Shown here: positions 34,141 to 45,010 of the stretch, piece after piece | Layout: the number at the start of each line of letters is the position of its first letter | Position numbering within the stretch: position 1 is the stretch's first letter | NCBI GenBank assembly: GCA_023053545.1 | Contig: JAKZAN010000007.1 | Span: 62,001-126,000, forward strand | DNA length: 64,000 bases | Direction of reading: 5' to 3' | Origin: Lepidurus packardi | Lineage: Eukaryota; Arthropoda; Branchiopoda; Notostraca; Triopsidae | Made by a program: the position numbers and the translations under genes | The notes under the pieces: generated by a model | What the model saw: the letters and a program-made list of their open reading frames with translations, nothing else | Told to the model about the DNA's origin: nothing | Database searches by the model: none

Positions 34141-35753
34141 CGCGAAGACCTAACGCATAATGGAGCAACGGAAACTTTTCTGACCAACAGAAGGTTACAC
34201 TGCAGCAAATCTTTAGGCGATTTACCGCAACCAAACCTCCTAGAATACCTAGTGCCCTCTGCGTTTCCTAGTTCCATCACAAGAAAGGGCGAATCCGAAT
34301 CAAAGCCACGTAAAGACGATCAGCGGGATCAGCTAGGACGGCGTTCAAAGGCAAGGCAAGGGTTGAGTTAAGAGCTATAATGATGACGATGATCTTCGGT
34401 GCTGCAGCTGGCGAAATCGCCATAGATGCACGGATAATCTTCTTTGGGAATGCCTTCGCATTAACTAGCGAGGAAAGAGCACCAAGGGCTCAAAAAAGGA
34501 AGCAATATTTTGGAAGAATATTTTGCTTCATACTTTTAGCTTCATTGTGGCTCCGAGAACTAGAAGAAAAGAGAAAACAAACAGTATTAACCACTATGAA
34601 AGACGCTACAATTTTAGAGTATTCGGCGTTTGTACCTTTTGTCGACACTCGGTGAGTAAGACAAAAGTTAAAGTTCCAGACTAGTGAGTCGTTGGCCAAG
34701 TCGACTTATCTTAAGTCACATCTTCCTTTTCGCTTCGAGACATTGGACGAGTTTCACAGCCCCAAAAGGATTCCTTTCCACCCTCTTTCTGCGGTCTGCA
34801 TTACGGAGGTCCTACAAAACAAACATAGAAAGGGGAAAAAGTTAGTCGGAACTTGTACAAACGAGTCAAAGGCTAAAAACGACATTTTCTTTCTATAAAC
34901 ATGTATAAATTTTGTACTTTGCACTAACTAAATTGAGGATAAATTGGACTATAATATTCAGTATTTTGAATTTTAGCCCTCCTTAAAAAGAATATCTCAA
35001 GAGACTCAAATGAGAAAGAAATTTCCTTCAAAAGTTTGAGAATTTAACAGTTATTTGGGGGAAAAGAAAAAGTTACCTCGACTTCCAAATTTGACATCGT
35101 CTTCGGTAGACAAGCTAGAAAACACCGCGGAATTGAATAAAGCTCACCAAAGGAACTAGACCACAGGGATTACGCATGGTCCAATACGAAGCGCTCCTTT
35201 TTTCCAAACCCTATTGGGGAAAATTAGCACCGAAAAGGCATTAAACTTAATGTCAAACGTAATACCGTTAGTACATAAATTCCACCAAGGAGTCCCATCA
35301 GCTGAACATCAGCTGAAAATCTGCTGAACATCAGCTGAAGGTCAGCTGAACCCCAGGACCAAGGATTGTTTAACGTGTCTTCTTACTAGAAGCGAAAAAC
35401 TAAAATAAAAAGATATTACCATAGTTGTAACTAACATGGCATATGATCAGCTCAGTTCTCTTCCGGGCGTTTTCTCACCAATTTACAAGAAATTACCCTA
35501 AACTGAGATAAAATCTCCCTTAAAAATTACAAAATGCGACAAGTTTGACAGAAAGAAAACACTGGACAAGAACTGTTTCATTCTTTCAAACCCAAAAGCT
35601 TTGCCCGGGCTAGCATAAGCGAAGCTTCTCTGCACAAACTCAAGAAATGAGCGAATTAAAAAAAAAATAAGTTTGACTTGCCCAAAAAGACGAACACAGA
35701 CAAAAGCAGAGAGTAATACACGGAATGTACTCCCCTTTCTGAAAAGACTCCAA
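34141..35753. other. No recognised gene; short catcagctgaa repeat
   Basis: Apparently single-copy DNA up to the Polinton target site. A small tandem repeat of catcagctgaa lies at 35300-35350. No domain was recognised in any frame. Confidence 0.35.
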
Positions 35754-35759
35754 CGTGTC

Positions 35760-36822
35760 AGTAGTATAGGTACCACCATTACTGCCACCTCCATTACTGC
35801 AGCACCAATAGGAAGCCTCCATTTATCCCAAGCCCCGCCCCTTTTACGGCTGCACCAATAGGATGCCTCCATTTCTCCCCTAGTCCCCACCCTGACGCCT
35901 GCGCAGTATGGTTTGACAACACCTAGTTTCTAGCGTTTCCGCCACTTTCACGTTGGCGCTGTCCTCACAATTGAGCAGCTCTCGTGTCGACAACAGTGTC
36001 CTCCGCCAACAAACTTAATTACCATTAAAGTTAAAGACACTTTTTCGGACTCGACATTAAAGTTAAAGACACTTTTTCAGGATTACCATTAAAGTTAAGA
36101 CACTTTTTCAGATTCGACATTAAAGTTAAAGACACTTTTTCGAGAATAGTCATTAAAGTTAAAGACACTTTTTCAGATTCGACATTAAAGTTAAAGACAC
36201 TTTTTCGAGAATAGACATTAAAGTTAAAGACACTTTTTCACAAAATACACATTTAAGTTAAAGACACTTTTTCAAAATAGACATTAAAGTTAATGACACT
36301 TTTTCACAAAATACACATTTAAGTTAAAGACACTTTTTCAGAATCAACATTAAAGTTAAGGACACTTTTTCGAGAATAGACATTAAAGTTGAAGACACTT
36401 TTCGAGATTCATCATTTAAGTTAAAGACACTTTTTTCACAAAATACACATTTAAGTAAAGACACTTTTTCAAAAATAGACATTAAAGTTAATGACACTTT
36501 TTCGGAGATAGACATTTAAGTTAAAGACACTTTTTGTAAGTTTAACCTTCGAAATGTATTTTCTTTCAACAAATACAATTACAAATTCATTCAAAATAAT
36601 GGTTGGTGGTTTCACTACACTGTAAGATTTTTTGGAGAGTGTGCCATCATGCTCATCAGGCTATCAACTGTTGCACACACACTGATAACACCAACTCACC
36701 AACTCTTGCGTTTGCGCAGCCCCTCTGGCTAGGGTGCTTGTCAGCTCACACTCCCCTCAAGCTGCTGTGTTGGTCAATCCCCACTCTTCCATCGGTATGA
36801 TTCCTCAGATGAGCGCGCTTGA
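35760..36822. repeat. Polinton left TIR (1063 bp) with 16-unit tandem array
   Basis: Reverse complement matches 48575-49497. Contains about 16 tandem units of ~32 bp (attaaagttaaagacacttt plus ~12 variable bases) at 36025-36535. The inner edge is at gcgcgcttga. Confidence 0.95.
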
Positions 36823-37006
36823 CAACCCCCTCTTTGACATCTGTGCAACCCTTAGACTGAACGGTTTCAAAATCCCCAATTCTCGCAACCACACACCCAC
36901 ACCCACATTCCAACCAGGGTGTTTGACAAACTCAAGGCTATCACCAGCACGTCTCCCATTTATGAAACCAGTGGAACCAACACAGATCAACACGATGGTT
37001 CAATAA
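36734..37006 (+). CDS. Uncertain ORF starting in left TIR
   Basis: A 90-codon frame that starts inside the TIR and ends in unique DNA. Its first 29 codons match those of the ORF at 48489-48785 in the other TIR. There is no recognised domain and the second half is Pro/Thr-rich. An alternative frame through 36920-37020 also looks protein-like. Translation is doubtful. Confidence 0.25.
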   Translation: MLVSSHSPQAAVLVNPHSSIGMIPQMSALDNPLFDICATLRLNGFKIPNSRNHTPTPTFQPGCLTNSRLSPARLPFMKPVEPTQINTMVQ

Positions 37007-37025
37007 ACTCTGCTAGAGCATAAGA

Positions 37026-37469
37026 ATGGCTGAAGACTTGGCTGTAGTCCATTTGAGATTAGTTGACAGCATCCCTGTGGAGTTAACCACATGTTTTATT
37101 AATTCCAAATTATCTCGAAACAATTTTTACTACCAACATTTCACATGGGGAAATGACCATGATCAAGACTGGTCCTTTGACACGATGGGTGTTTTCTTCA
37201 ATCATTTAGCCCACTCAATCCGAAAATATCGAGTTTTAACATGGGGCGATCCCTCGTTTGAAATTCTCTCACAAGGACTTCAACAACCCATTGAGAACTT
37301 GGCAGGATACAATTGTCCTACAGTCAACGAAATTTTCTGTCCATTTGAACCACCCTATTGTCCTAAACATCAAACAACCCCGACTCTTTGTACGCTGTTC
37401 CAAACCTACAAATTCACTTATTGGTTAACCCGAGATGTAGAACGAATTAATGTAAATACAAAATTGTGA
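37026..37469 (+). CDS. Polinton protein of unknown function (147 aa)
   Basis: Small acidic-to-neutral protein with many aromatic residues (NNFYYQHFTWGNDHD near the start, KYRVLTWGDPSFEIL in the middle) and a Cys/Pro-rich segment CPFEPPYCPKHQTTPTLC. It lacks a signal peptide or clear transmembrane helix. It lies just inside the left TIR and converges on the ATPase gene (82 bp apart). I recognise no named family; position and codon use suggest a genuine element gene. Confidence 0.6.
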   Translation: MAEDLAVVHLRLVDSIPVELTTCFINSKLSRNNFYYQHFTWGNDHDQDWSFDTMGVFFNHLAHSIRKYRVLTWGDPSFEILSQGLQQPIENLAGYNCPTVNEIFCPFEPPYCPKHQTTPTLCTLFQTYKFTYWLTRDVERINVNTKL

Positions 37470-37550
37470 AAAATAGTCGAGACTAATATTTGAAAGATAT
37501 CACCACATTTTACATCAAACATCTGAAAAACATGTTTATAACAAAATGTT

Positions 37551-38213
37551 TTATTTTCGTGAAACTTTTACAGGTTGGTGCACTCTTTCGTATACCATAG
37601 GCTCGCCTTTCGCGTTGAAAACGTCTGACATAAGACGATGAGTGTCAGGAGTGTTGGGATCGAAGGAGAGCATCAAATAAGAGTAAGGTTCTTCACAGGC
37701 ATGCTCGTACGCATCCATAAAATATCTCAGTTTACCAGGGAACATTTGAGCTCCAATAGCTCGAATTTGAGTAACATCTCGAGCAGTTTTCATTAGAAAC
37801 ATGTGGGAGCAATTAAGAGAGATGGTGCGAAGGTTGCTATAAAACGGGTTTTGTGTAATCATGATGACGGAGATATTGGCATGGTGGGAATGTTTGGTAA
37901 AGATGTTCTCCAATGCTTTTGATTTACCATCTATAGTTTCCATCAGATCATCCAGAATGAGTAAACTGTTGGCTGGTAAAGTTTCTTTAATATCATTTTC
38001 GTCAAACCCTGCTTGAAAAGTAATATTGTCCAACTCCGACTGGAGTTGTGCAAAAAGCGGTTGCCACGCTCCATAACAATAGCGTATACGTTCAGGACAG
38101 GGAGTGAACATTGACGATAGTTGTCGAAGCAGCTGGGCTACCACCTCGCTTTTACCCGATTGTGAAGGACCTGCAATGAGGATACGCACTGGATGTCTAA
38201 ACAACGCCTCCAT
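37551..38213 (-). CDS. FtsK/HerA-type DNA-packaging ATPase
   Basis: 220-residue ATPase of the type that pumps viral DNA into capsids in Polintons, adintoviruses and many double-jelly-roll viruses. Walker A is GPSQSGKS at residues 15-22, Walker B LLILDD at 84-89, and a sensor-like ITQNPF is at 119-124. Its length is normal for the family. It is one of only two minus-strand ORFs listed in the element (the other, in the right TIR, is doubtful) and is divergent from the polymerase, with 90 bp between the start codons that presumably hold a shared promoter. Confidence 0.93.
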   Translation of the reverse strand: MEALFRHPVRILIAGPSQSGKSEVVAQLLRQLSSMFTPCPERIRYCYGAWQPLFAQLQSELDNITFQAGFDENDIKETLPANSLLILDDLMETIDGKSKALENIFTKHSHHANISVIMITQNPFYSNLRTISLNCSHMFLMKTARDVTQIRAIGAQMFPGKLRYFMDAYEHACEEPYSYLMLSFDPNTPDTHRLMSDVFNAKGEPMVYERVHQPVKVSRK

Positions 38214-38303
38214 ACTAACAAATGAGTTCCTCCTCTTCTAGTTCCGAGTCTTTAAGCACTAACACGCCATGAAAATCGTGCTCAGTAGCCCTCGAGACAG
38301 CGT

Positions 38304-41300
38304 TTGACAATGAATTCTGAATATAGTCCAATCTTAGGCGATTTGATTCGTGAATTAGGTATTGATGTTGATGAGGATGACGAGTCACAAGCAGGCGCGG
38401 GCGAAGAATTCCCCGCTCCACACCCATCAATCCGTACTCGAACTCTCAATCGCGGCATCAAGCGTCGACAACGACGTTTGAAACGTCGTCGTCAAATTTT
38501 AAACCCTCTGCCAACGATTGCACTTTCACCACCCCCTCCAACAAGTGTTGCAGAACCTCTCACACCCAATATACCCCCACCGCAATCGATTGAATCTAAC
38601 CACAATGAATTTTTTGAATTGAATAGTACACTAGCTGGACATTTGCGGGAATATCGATTGATTGTTGGACCTGAGCGTTACCCGATTGTAACAGCCGAAC
38701 AATTGATGAGCGAGTATAGTTCACAAATTCTCGGATTATTGAAAGCTCAACTACGAAAGAGTTTGTCTGTGAAAATCAAATTTGTAGTTTATAGCGTTAT
38801 GAGTAAAATCATAAACACTCCTGAAATCAATCGCAGCGAACGCTACCCCCGTTTTTTCCACAGTGTGTATATTATCGTGCTCCCAACTTCAGATTTAAAT
38901 CAAGTTATGCAAAATGCATTTGATCATATTGCCAACGTGATCCACAATCGTCAGAATCAAGCTGGTTCTGGTTGGCGGATGGAGTACATTAGTGAGCTTC
39001 GAGCTTCAGTGACCACGTTTGTTCCTATGGCGGGTAGTGGTAACGATTCTCACCAGATACGGTTACCTACCAACATCGCTAAACGCAAAGCTGTTGTTAA
39101 TATCGCACGTTGCGGCAATCAATGTTTTGTCTATGCTGTCAAAGCAGTGCTAGCTCGCCAACATGCAACCGATTCAAATTCCCCGTTTTTTATACAGAAT
39201 CATAGTGCTAAAAGCTTAGATGATCTCTTCGCCCGTTATCCCGACAGATTACCGACCATTAATCCACAAGTGCTAACCTATCCTGTTAAAATTCAAGACA
39301 TAACTGCTTTTGAAGAAGCCCATTCAATCGCTATTAATATCTTAGCTTTTGATACTTTACCGTTTGGATGTTTTGACGAGAGTGATGAAGAAGCAGAAAA
39401 TCCTAAACGCTCTAAACTCCCACCAACCCTTGTTGCCACCCCTCGAAATATTTATCCTTTTCGTATTTCTGGGAAAACCTTTTTCAAACCCAACACCACC
39501 CTCTGCCAAGAACCGGTTAATCTTTTGTATACATGCACCGGTCCGGGACAAGGACATTTCTGGCCTATTCTTTCACCAAATCGTTTGTTGGGTAAAGATC
39601 AACTACATAAGGATCATTATTGTCTCAAATGTCTAAACGCGTTTAAAAGTTCCCGGTCCCTAGATGCTCATAAAATGTACTGTTTGGAAAACAAACAAAA
39701 AGCAGTTCGACTCCCCACTCCTGGGAAGAACGATTTTGTTCAGATGCGATGTTTTAATGCAGCACAACGTGCCCCTTACATAGCTTTTGCCGATTTTGAA
39801 TCTCTTTTAGTTTCTTATGATCCAACTGATGAAGAACACTCTCCCGTCAATCAAAAGCTTCATCGTCACGAAGCTCTATCTTTTTGTTATTTGGTGCTCG
39901 ACCTGCAGGGGAGTGAAGTGGCATACCAGCGCTATGTTGGCCCTAATGCAGGTCAGATTTTCCTACAAAACATCTTAGAAACAGCAGCAAATCTTGAACA
40001 AGTGGTGCGCTCAACAAATTTTCCCCTCAATGAAAAAGTTGTGTCAATGGCAATAAGAGCCCGACATACAGCTACTATATGCGTACACTGCAAGAAACCC
40101 TTACCCCAAGATTTGTCCGAGCGTATGATAGATCATGATCATTTTGACGGTTCTTTCCGGGGTATTGCTCACCGAGGTTGTAATCTCCATTGTAAATTGG
40201 AAAACTACGAATTACCTGTCTACTTCCACAATTTACAGTAAGTATCTGTGAAAACCGATAAACCGAATCCAAATAATCTGTTGTTTCTAGGAATTACGAT
40301 GGACATTTCATCTGTCAAGCATTGGAGCATTACGGGCAAGACATTGACATTATCCCCAAATCCATGGAAAAATTCTTGACTTTTAAAGTTGATAACGTTC
40401 GCTTTCTGGACAGTCTTCAATTTATGAACACTAGTTTGGAACGTTGGGCTCAAGTTCTCTTGAAAAAGGGGCTCCGCTCCTTTCAATGTTTGAACCGTGC
40501 GGCTGCGGTAGCGGGGAATCAAGAGAAACTCAAACTCTTAGCGCGCAAAGGGATATTTCCCTACGAGTTCATGACTAGTCTGACAGCTCTTGATTTACCA
40601 CATTTACCATCTCAACTGGCCTTTTTCTCCACCCTAACTGGTTGCTCAGTTTCAGATGAGGATTACATTCATGCACAAAACGTTTGGGATACTTTCCAAT
40701 GTCGCACATTACGCGACTATCACAACTTGTATTTAGAGTGCGATGTCCGCATTCTAGCCGACAGCTTTTCCACCTTACGTCAAACAACCTATCACCATTC
40801 GGGTTTGGATGTAGCCCATTTTTACAGCATTTCGCATTTTAGCTGGAACGCCTGTTTGTACACAACGGGGGTGACGATGGAACTTATGACCGATGTAACC
40901 ATGCATAGTATGGTTAAACAAAACGTGCGAGGGGGGCTAACCATGGTGTCCCAACGTCATGCTGTAGCCAATTTACCAGACTTGCCACATTATGATCCTA
41001 CACGCCCTAATAGCTCCATCGAATATATCGATGCTAACAACTTGTATGGATGGGCGATGGTTCAAGCTTTACCCACCGATGGAATTTGCTGGTTATCAAC
41101 CAAAGAATGCCCCAGTTTGAACGAAATCCTCTCGTTAACCCCAGATTCGCTCTATGGTTATGCCCTACTAGTCGACATGGAATATCCTGCCCATTTACAC
41201 GAAGAACACGACGATTTTCCCTTTATGTCTCGCAAAGAACAAATAACATGGGATATGCTAAGCCCCGCAATCCAAGAGCATTATCTGAAGGATGGGAAAA

Positions 41301-42367
41301 CATTTCCCTCTCGTGTTGAAAAACTATGTGTCACCTTAAACGCTAAAGAAAAATATCTGATTCATTACAGAATGTTGCAGCTGGCTTTAAGTCACGGATT
41401 GTTAGTGATCCGAATGCATGGTGGTATCAGATTTCGTCAGACAACGCTGTTTCAGCCCTACATCGAATGCAACACCGCTTTGCGAGCTGCCGCCACCAAT
41501 GACGCTGATCGTGAATCGTTCAAACTGATGAATAATTCCATCTTTGGTAAAATCATTCTAACTTAAACTCATACTTTTGACTAACCTTCGGTTAACATTT
41601 CAGGCAAAACTGTAGAAAACGTAGACAACCGAGTCAACATCTACGTAATAAACAACGAGAAAACTCTTGTGAGTTTAACAGCCAGTCCAGCCTTCAGCCA
41701 TGCACGACGCATTTCGAATGATTTAGCACTCATCCAGATGAGAAAAACCGACGTTTTTTATAACAAACCAATTCTTGTAGGTTTTGCAATATTGGAATTA
41801 GCCAAAATGCATATGTACGATTTCCACTACAGCATTATTCGCCCACATTTTGGTTCGCGCTGCCGCTTGGTTTTTACCGATACCGACAGTTTTTGCTACA
41901 GTGTGGAAAGCCCTACCGGATTCTGGGAAGAGATGTGTCATCGTCTAACCACCCACTTTGATACCTCCAACCAACATCCATCCAGTCCATATTACTATGC
42001 TGACAACGATAAACGTCTAGGCATGTTTAAGAACGAGGCTGGACAAAACCGTATTGTGGAAATTGTAGCTTTACGACCCAAACTCTATTGTATACGTTTT
42101 GACACGGGTGAAGAACAACGAAAGGCCAAGGGCACTACCCGAGAAGCCACCCGTCGTGAATTATCGTTAGACCTTTACCGTCAAGTGTTGTATGGTGAGC
42201 GCAGCGAGGTATATACTACCAATACCACTCTCCGCTCATTCAACCATCAAATTTATACTTATCAAACTCGTAAATTGTCATTGTCTGCTCTTGATGATAA
42301 ACGTTTCTGGCTCCCAGATCTTGTTACCAGTCACGCTTACGGATATTGTAATGAAGATGATGAATAA
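38304..42367 (+). CDS. Protein-primed family B DNA polymerase, 3 exons
   Basis: Replicates the element from its ends. I infer exons 38304-40237, 40291-41546 and 41604-42367. The introns (53 and 57 bp) have gtaagt...tag and gtaaaa...cag ends, and removing them keeps frame, giving 1317 codons. The exon 1/2 junction falls in the Exo II motif (around N-Y-D) and the exon 2/3 junction in motif B (N-S-I-F-G-K). Other landmarks: basic N-terminal region, C2H2-like finger (about 440-460), Exo I FADFES (about 495), a C..C...DHDH...RG..H..CN finger (about 593-625), motif A with DANNLYG (about 891) and motif C DTDS (about 1156). Long N-terminal part may include the terminal protein. Confidence 0.93.
40238..40290 (+). 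other. Intron 1 of Polinton DNA polymerase (53 bp)
   Basis: Donor gtaagtatctg, acceptor ttgtttctag. Without splicing, a TAA at 40239-40241 ends the frame inside the Exo II motif. Confidence 0.85.
41547..41603 (+). other. Intron 2 of Polinton DNA polymerase (57 bp)
   Basis: Donor gtaaaatcatt, branch-like ctaac at 41581, acceptor acatttcag. It interrupts motif B; unspliced reading stops at 41564-41566. Confidence 0.85.
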
Positions 42368-42430
42368 AGTTTAAATTGTATCTATAACCCCTGTCTAGTT
42401 TAGTTGTCACTCAACCTTTGAAGCTGCAAG

Positions 42431-42574
42431 ATGGTTCATGATAAAAGATTTGGGAAGAAATGGCGCACTCGCTGTCGACAGGTTGCCGCGCAAACCCTTC
42501 AAACTCTAGCTGAATGGTTGTCGATTATGACGCGTCTTATTTTAGCCTTTAAAGCGCGATCTTCGAGTGGGTAA
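42431..42574 (+). CDS. Small basic ORF (47 aa)
   Basis: Short frame starting MVHDKRFGKKWRTRC and continuing as an amphipathic segment with many Thr/Leu/Ala residues. The charge and size resemble small virion DNA-condensing proteins, but nothing proves translation. It sits alone between the polymerase and the 42621 gene. A gtaaac just before its stop could be a splice donor to the next gene. Confidence 0.35.
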   Translation: MVHDKRFGKKWRTRCRQVAAQTLQTLAEWLSIMTRLILAFKARSSSG

Positions 42575-42620
42575 ACCTTTAGTCGCACACTGGCTTTGGA
42601 GGTAAACAGACAACGAGAGG

Positions 42621-42998
42621 ATGTGTCTTAAACAGGTGAAGAAATACAAACCTTATTTGAAAACTTTATGTCGCTGTCAGCCCAAACTCCGTCAAATTAT
42701 CCTTCAGAACGCTGACCGACCCCTTATTAACGTTATTTGCGAAATCATCTTGAATTTAGTCAAGGGTGTTATCCCTCTTCAGGAAAAAGAGAAACAAAAG
42801 CTACGTCGTTTCAAGTCTATTCTTCGAGATTTGGCTCAATCCAAACAGAGTTTCCGCTATCGTCATAAACGAATAGTACAGAAGGGTGGAGGATTTATTT
42901 TAAACGTGCTTAACCCCGCTTTAGCTTTTTTACGTCGCCATGGCCAAAGCAGCGCGTCCCATGCGGTTAGTGCCGCTAGACATAGCCAACAAAATTGA
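42621..42998 (+). CDS. Basic Polinton protein with QKGGGF motif (125 aa)
   Basis: Highly basic protein with a Leu/Ile-rich middle (PLINVICEIILNLVKGVIPL), a Lys/Arg-rich stretch and a conserved-looking VQKGGGFILNVLNPALAFL hydrophobic tail. Small proteins with a basic half ending in Q-K-G-G-F and a hydrophobic stretch are common in animal Polintons and adintoviruses; I recall them as candidate membrane-active or core proteins. The function is inferred only from that. Its end overlaps the next gene by 59 bases in another frame. Confidence 0.6.
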   Translation: MCLKQVKKYKPYLKTLCRCQPKLRQIILQNADRPLINVICEIILNLVKGVIPLQEKEKQKLRRFKSILRDLAQSKQSFRYRHKRIVQKGGGFILNVLNPALAFLRRHGQSSASHAVSAARHSQQN

Positions 42999-43800
42999 TC
43001 AAGTTTTGCATCGGGAATCGCAGTCTGCCATAAAACCGCCCCCCAGTTTCAAACTAACAGAATTTTATCGGGCGGAAGAGGAAATGCGGAATATTCTCAA
43101 TAATCCTGAATTAAGCATTGAGAATAAGTTGCACCTGTTTGAAAAAACGTTTCAACGCTACAAGGCTGCTCACCCAGGTCATGAGAGGGCTGCATCGTCA
43201 ACACATGTTTCTTTACCCCTTGTTCCCACGGTTCCATCTTTAAAACATGAGGGTGTTGAGAGTGATTTAACACCCACACGTGTAAACCACACTCGCAGCT
43301 TTTCACCACAACCCTTTCAAACACCGATTAATAACATTTCTAAACCCGACATGTATGATAGTCCATTGCAGTCAAGTGTTGAAGAGACCCCCAGCGTTAC
43401 CCAATTTATGGTTAAAGTGGACGACCAATATCGTGAGAAAGCGTTGACAGCTAGCGAGTATCTTACAAAACCTGAATATGCACACATAATTACAGTTAAT
43501 CCTGACAGTACTCTAAAACTATATGGGGAAACTATAGAAAACAGCCATGTGTCAGATTACATGAGAGATCTCTTTTCACACAACAAGGGTCGCTTTTTAC
43601 CTCGAATGGATGATTTTTCACGCGCGTTAGCCGATATTAATTTTCCCACCCAGCTTATTGTTAAAGAGAAACGGCTAAAAGAGATTGAACGTTTGAAACT
43701 GCTCCATTCGCGCGGTATCACTCCACCCAGCCCTAGAGTCACCCGATCGTATAAACGCGCTCGAGCTGGATCAAGTCCTCAGTGGCAAAATTTAGTTTGA
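42940..43800 (+). CDS. Polinton protein of unknown function (286 aa)
   Basis: Hydrophilic protein with an N-terminal helical part (RAEEEMRNILNNPELSIENK), a Ser/Pro/Thr-rich linker (about residues 90-150), and a C-terminal half with IITVNPDSTLKLYGETIENS and HVSDYMRDLFSHNKG, ending in a basic tail. The half with GE-I-..S-.-V-.D-.-..L spacing resembles an uncharacterised protein often found beside integrase in animal Polintons. ATG 42940 overlaps the previous gene; the next ATG, 42961, is also possible. Integrase starts 1 base after its stop. Confidence 0.6.
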   Translation: MAKAARPMRLVPLDIANKIDQVLHRESQSAIKPPPSFKLTEFYRAEEEMRNILNNPELSIENKLHLFEKTFQRYKAAHPGHERAASSTHVSLPLVPTVPSLKHEGVESDLTPTRVNHTRSFSPQPFQTPINNISKPDMYDSPLQSSVEETPSVTQFMVKVDDQYREKALTASEYLTKPEYAHIITVNPDSTLKLYGETIENSHVSDYMRDLFSHNKGRFLPRMDDFSRALADINFPTQLIVKEKRLKEIERLKLLHSRGITPPSPRVTRSYKRARAGSSPQWQNLV

Positions 43801-43801
43801 A

Positions 43802-45010
43802 ATGGTAGAAAAGACATGGCTTACTCGAGACGATTGGCATCAACTCTATACGGATCCTTCGTCTTTGGGTGCTTATGGTGGTTTACAACGTTTGTTGCGT
43901 TACGCCAAACAGCAATACCCGAAAGCCGCTAATATTAACCTTACCACCGCCCGCCAAGCTTTGAGCTATCTTAATAGTTATACTCTACATCGGAACAATC
44001 CTCGTCGCTTTCCACGTCGATATGTAATCACTTCTACGCTTCATGATCTTTGGCAGGCTGATTTGGTTGATGTACAACGCTGGAGTCGAATGAATAATGG
44101 AATGAACTTTCTTTTTACTATTATTGATGTTCATAGTCGTTATCTCTGGGTCTATCCCATCTCCAACAAGACTGGACCTACTGTACTCGCAACCTTACAA
44201 CAACATATTACAAACACAAGATTAATACCCAAACATTTCAACACGGATCAGGGTACAGAATTTCTCAATCACGCGTTCCAAAAATATCTTAAAGACGTAG
44301 GTGTCAAATTTTATCTAACTCGGACTCAAGAAACTAAAGCACCGATTGTGGAACGAGTCCATCGCACCCTCCTAGAGCGAATTTCGCGTTACATGACTCA
44401 ACATCATACCGAACGTTTCATAGATGTGTTGCCACAATTAGTGGATAACTACAATCGGAGTTACCATCGAACCATTGGTCGGGCTCCTGTGGAAGTCACC
44501 GTGGAAAACCAAGATGAGGTAGCTCGACATATTCATAAGATGCGCAGTGCAGCTGTTAAAACTCGTCAGCCCACCTTCAGTGTAGGTGATTACGTACGGA
44601 TTAAAAACGATACAAAACCATTTTTTAATAAAGGCTATATTGTTCAAAACACATACGAGATATACAAGATTGAAACGGTGAATCTTACTCAACCTGTAAC
44701 TTACAATTTAGTTGATCTCCAAAATGAAGATATTATTGGTCAATTTTACGGTATTGAATTAACCCGTGTGGCGCCACCTAACTTTAAAGCTTTGTACCCC
44801 ATCGAAAAAGTGCTCAAACAACGTTGCAACTCGGTGGGTGAGACCGAGTACTATATAACATGGAAAGGTTGGCCAACCGAGTTCAATACTTGGGTAAACG
44901 CTCGAGAGTTAACACCTTTCTGGCAAGACTTTGTCCGCACACGGAAGACTTTAAAACCTCCCGGCAATCTGTATTCGGGTCGCATGCGATCTAGTCGACA
45001 GTCACCATGA
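43802..45010 (+). CDS. Retroviral-type integrase with chromodomain
   Basis: 402-residue RVE-family integrase that joins element ends to the target and makes the 6-bp duplication. The catalytic triad is D87 (WQADLVDV), D149 (NTDQGTEF) and E184 (PIVERVHRTL), with 34 residues between the last two. A C-terminal chromodomain covers about residues 332-372 (YPIEKVLKQR ... YYITWKGWP ... NTWVNARELT) and may steer insertion to methylated histone tails. A clear N-terminal HHCC finger is not evident. Its TGA overlaps the ATG of the next gene (ATGA at 45007). Confidence 0.95.
   Translation: MVEKTWLTRDDWHQLYTDPSSLGAYGGLQRLLRYAKQQYPKAANINLTTARQALSYLNSYTLHRNNPRRFPRRYVITSTLHDLWQADLVDVQRWSRMNNGMNFLFTIIDVHSRYLWVYPISNKTGPTVLATLQQHITNTRLIPKHFNTDQGTEFLNHAFQKYLKDVGVKFYLTRTQETKAPIVERVHRTLLERISRYMTQHHTERFIDVLPQLVDNYNRSYHRTIGRAPVEVTVENQDEVARHIHKMRSAAVKTRQPTFSVGDYVRIKNDTKPFFNKGYIVQNTYEIYKIETVNLTQPVTYNLVDLQNEDIIGQFYGIELTRVAPPNFKALYPIEKVLKQRCNSVGETEYYITWKGWPTEFNTWVNARELTPFWQDFVRTRKTLKPPGNLYSGRMRSSRQSP

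Noticed and set aside
36025..36535. CRISPR-like array
   Set aside because: The regular ~32-bp spacing comes from tandem repeats with short variable parts inside a TIR; no cas genes and a eukaryotic genome.
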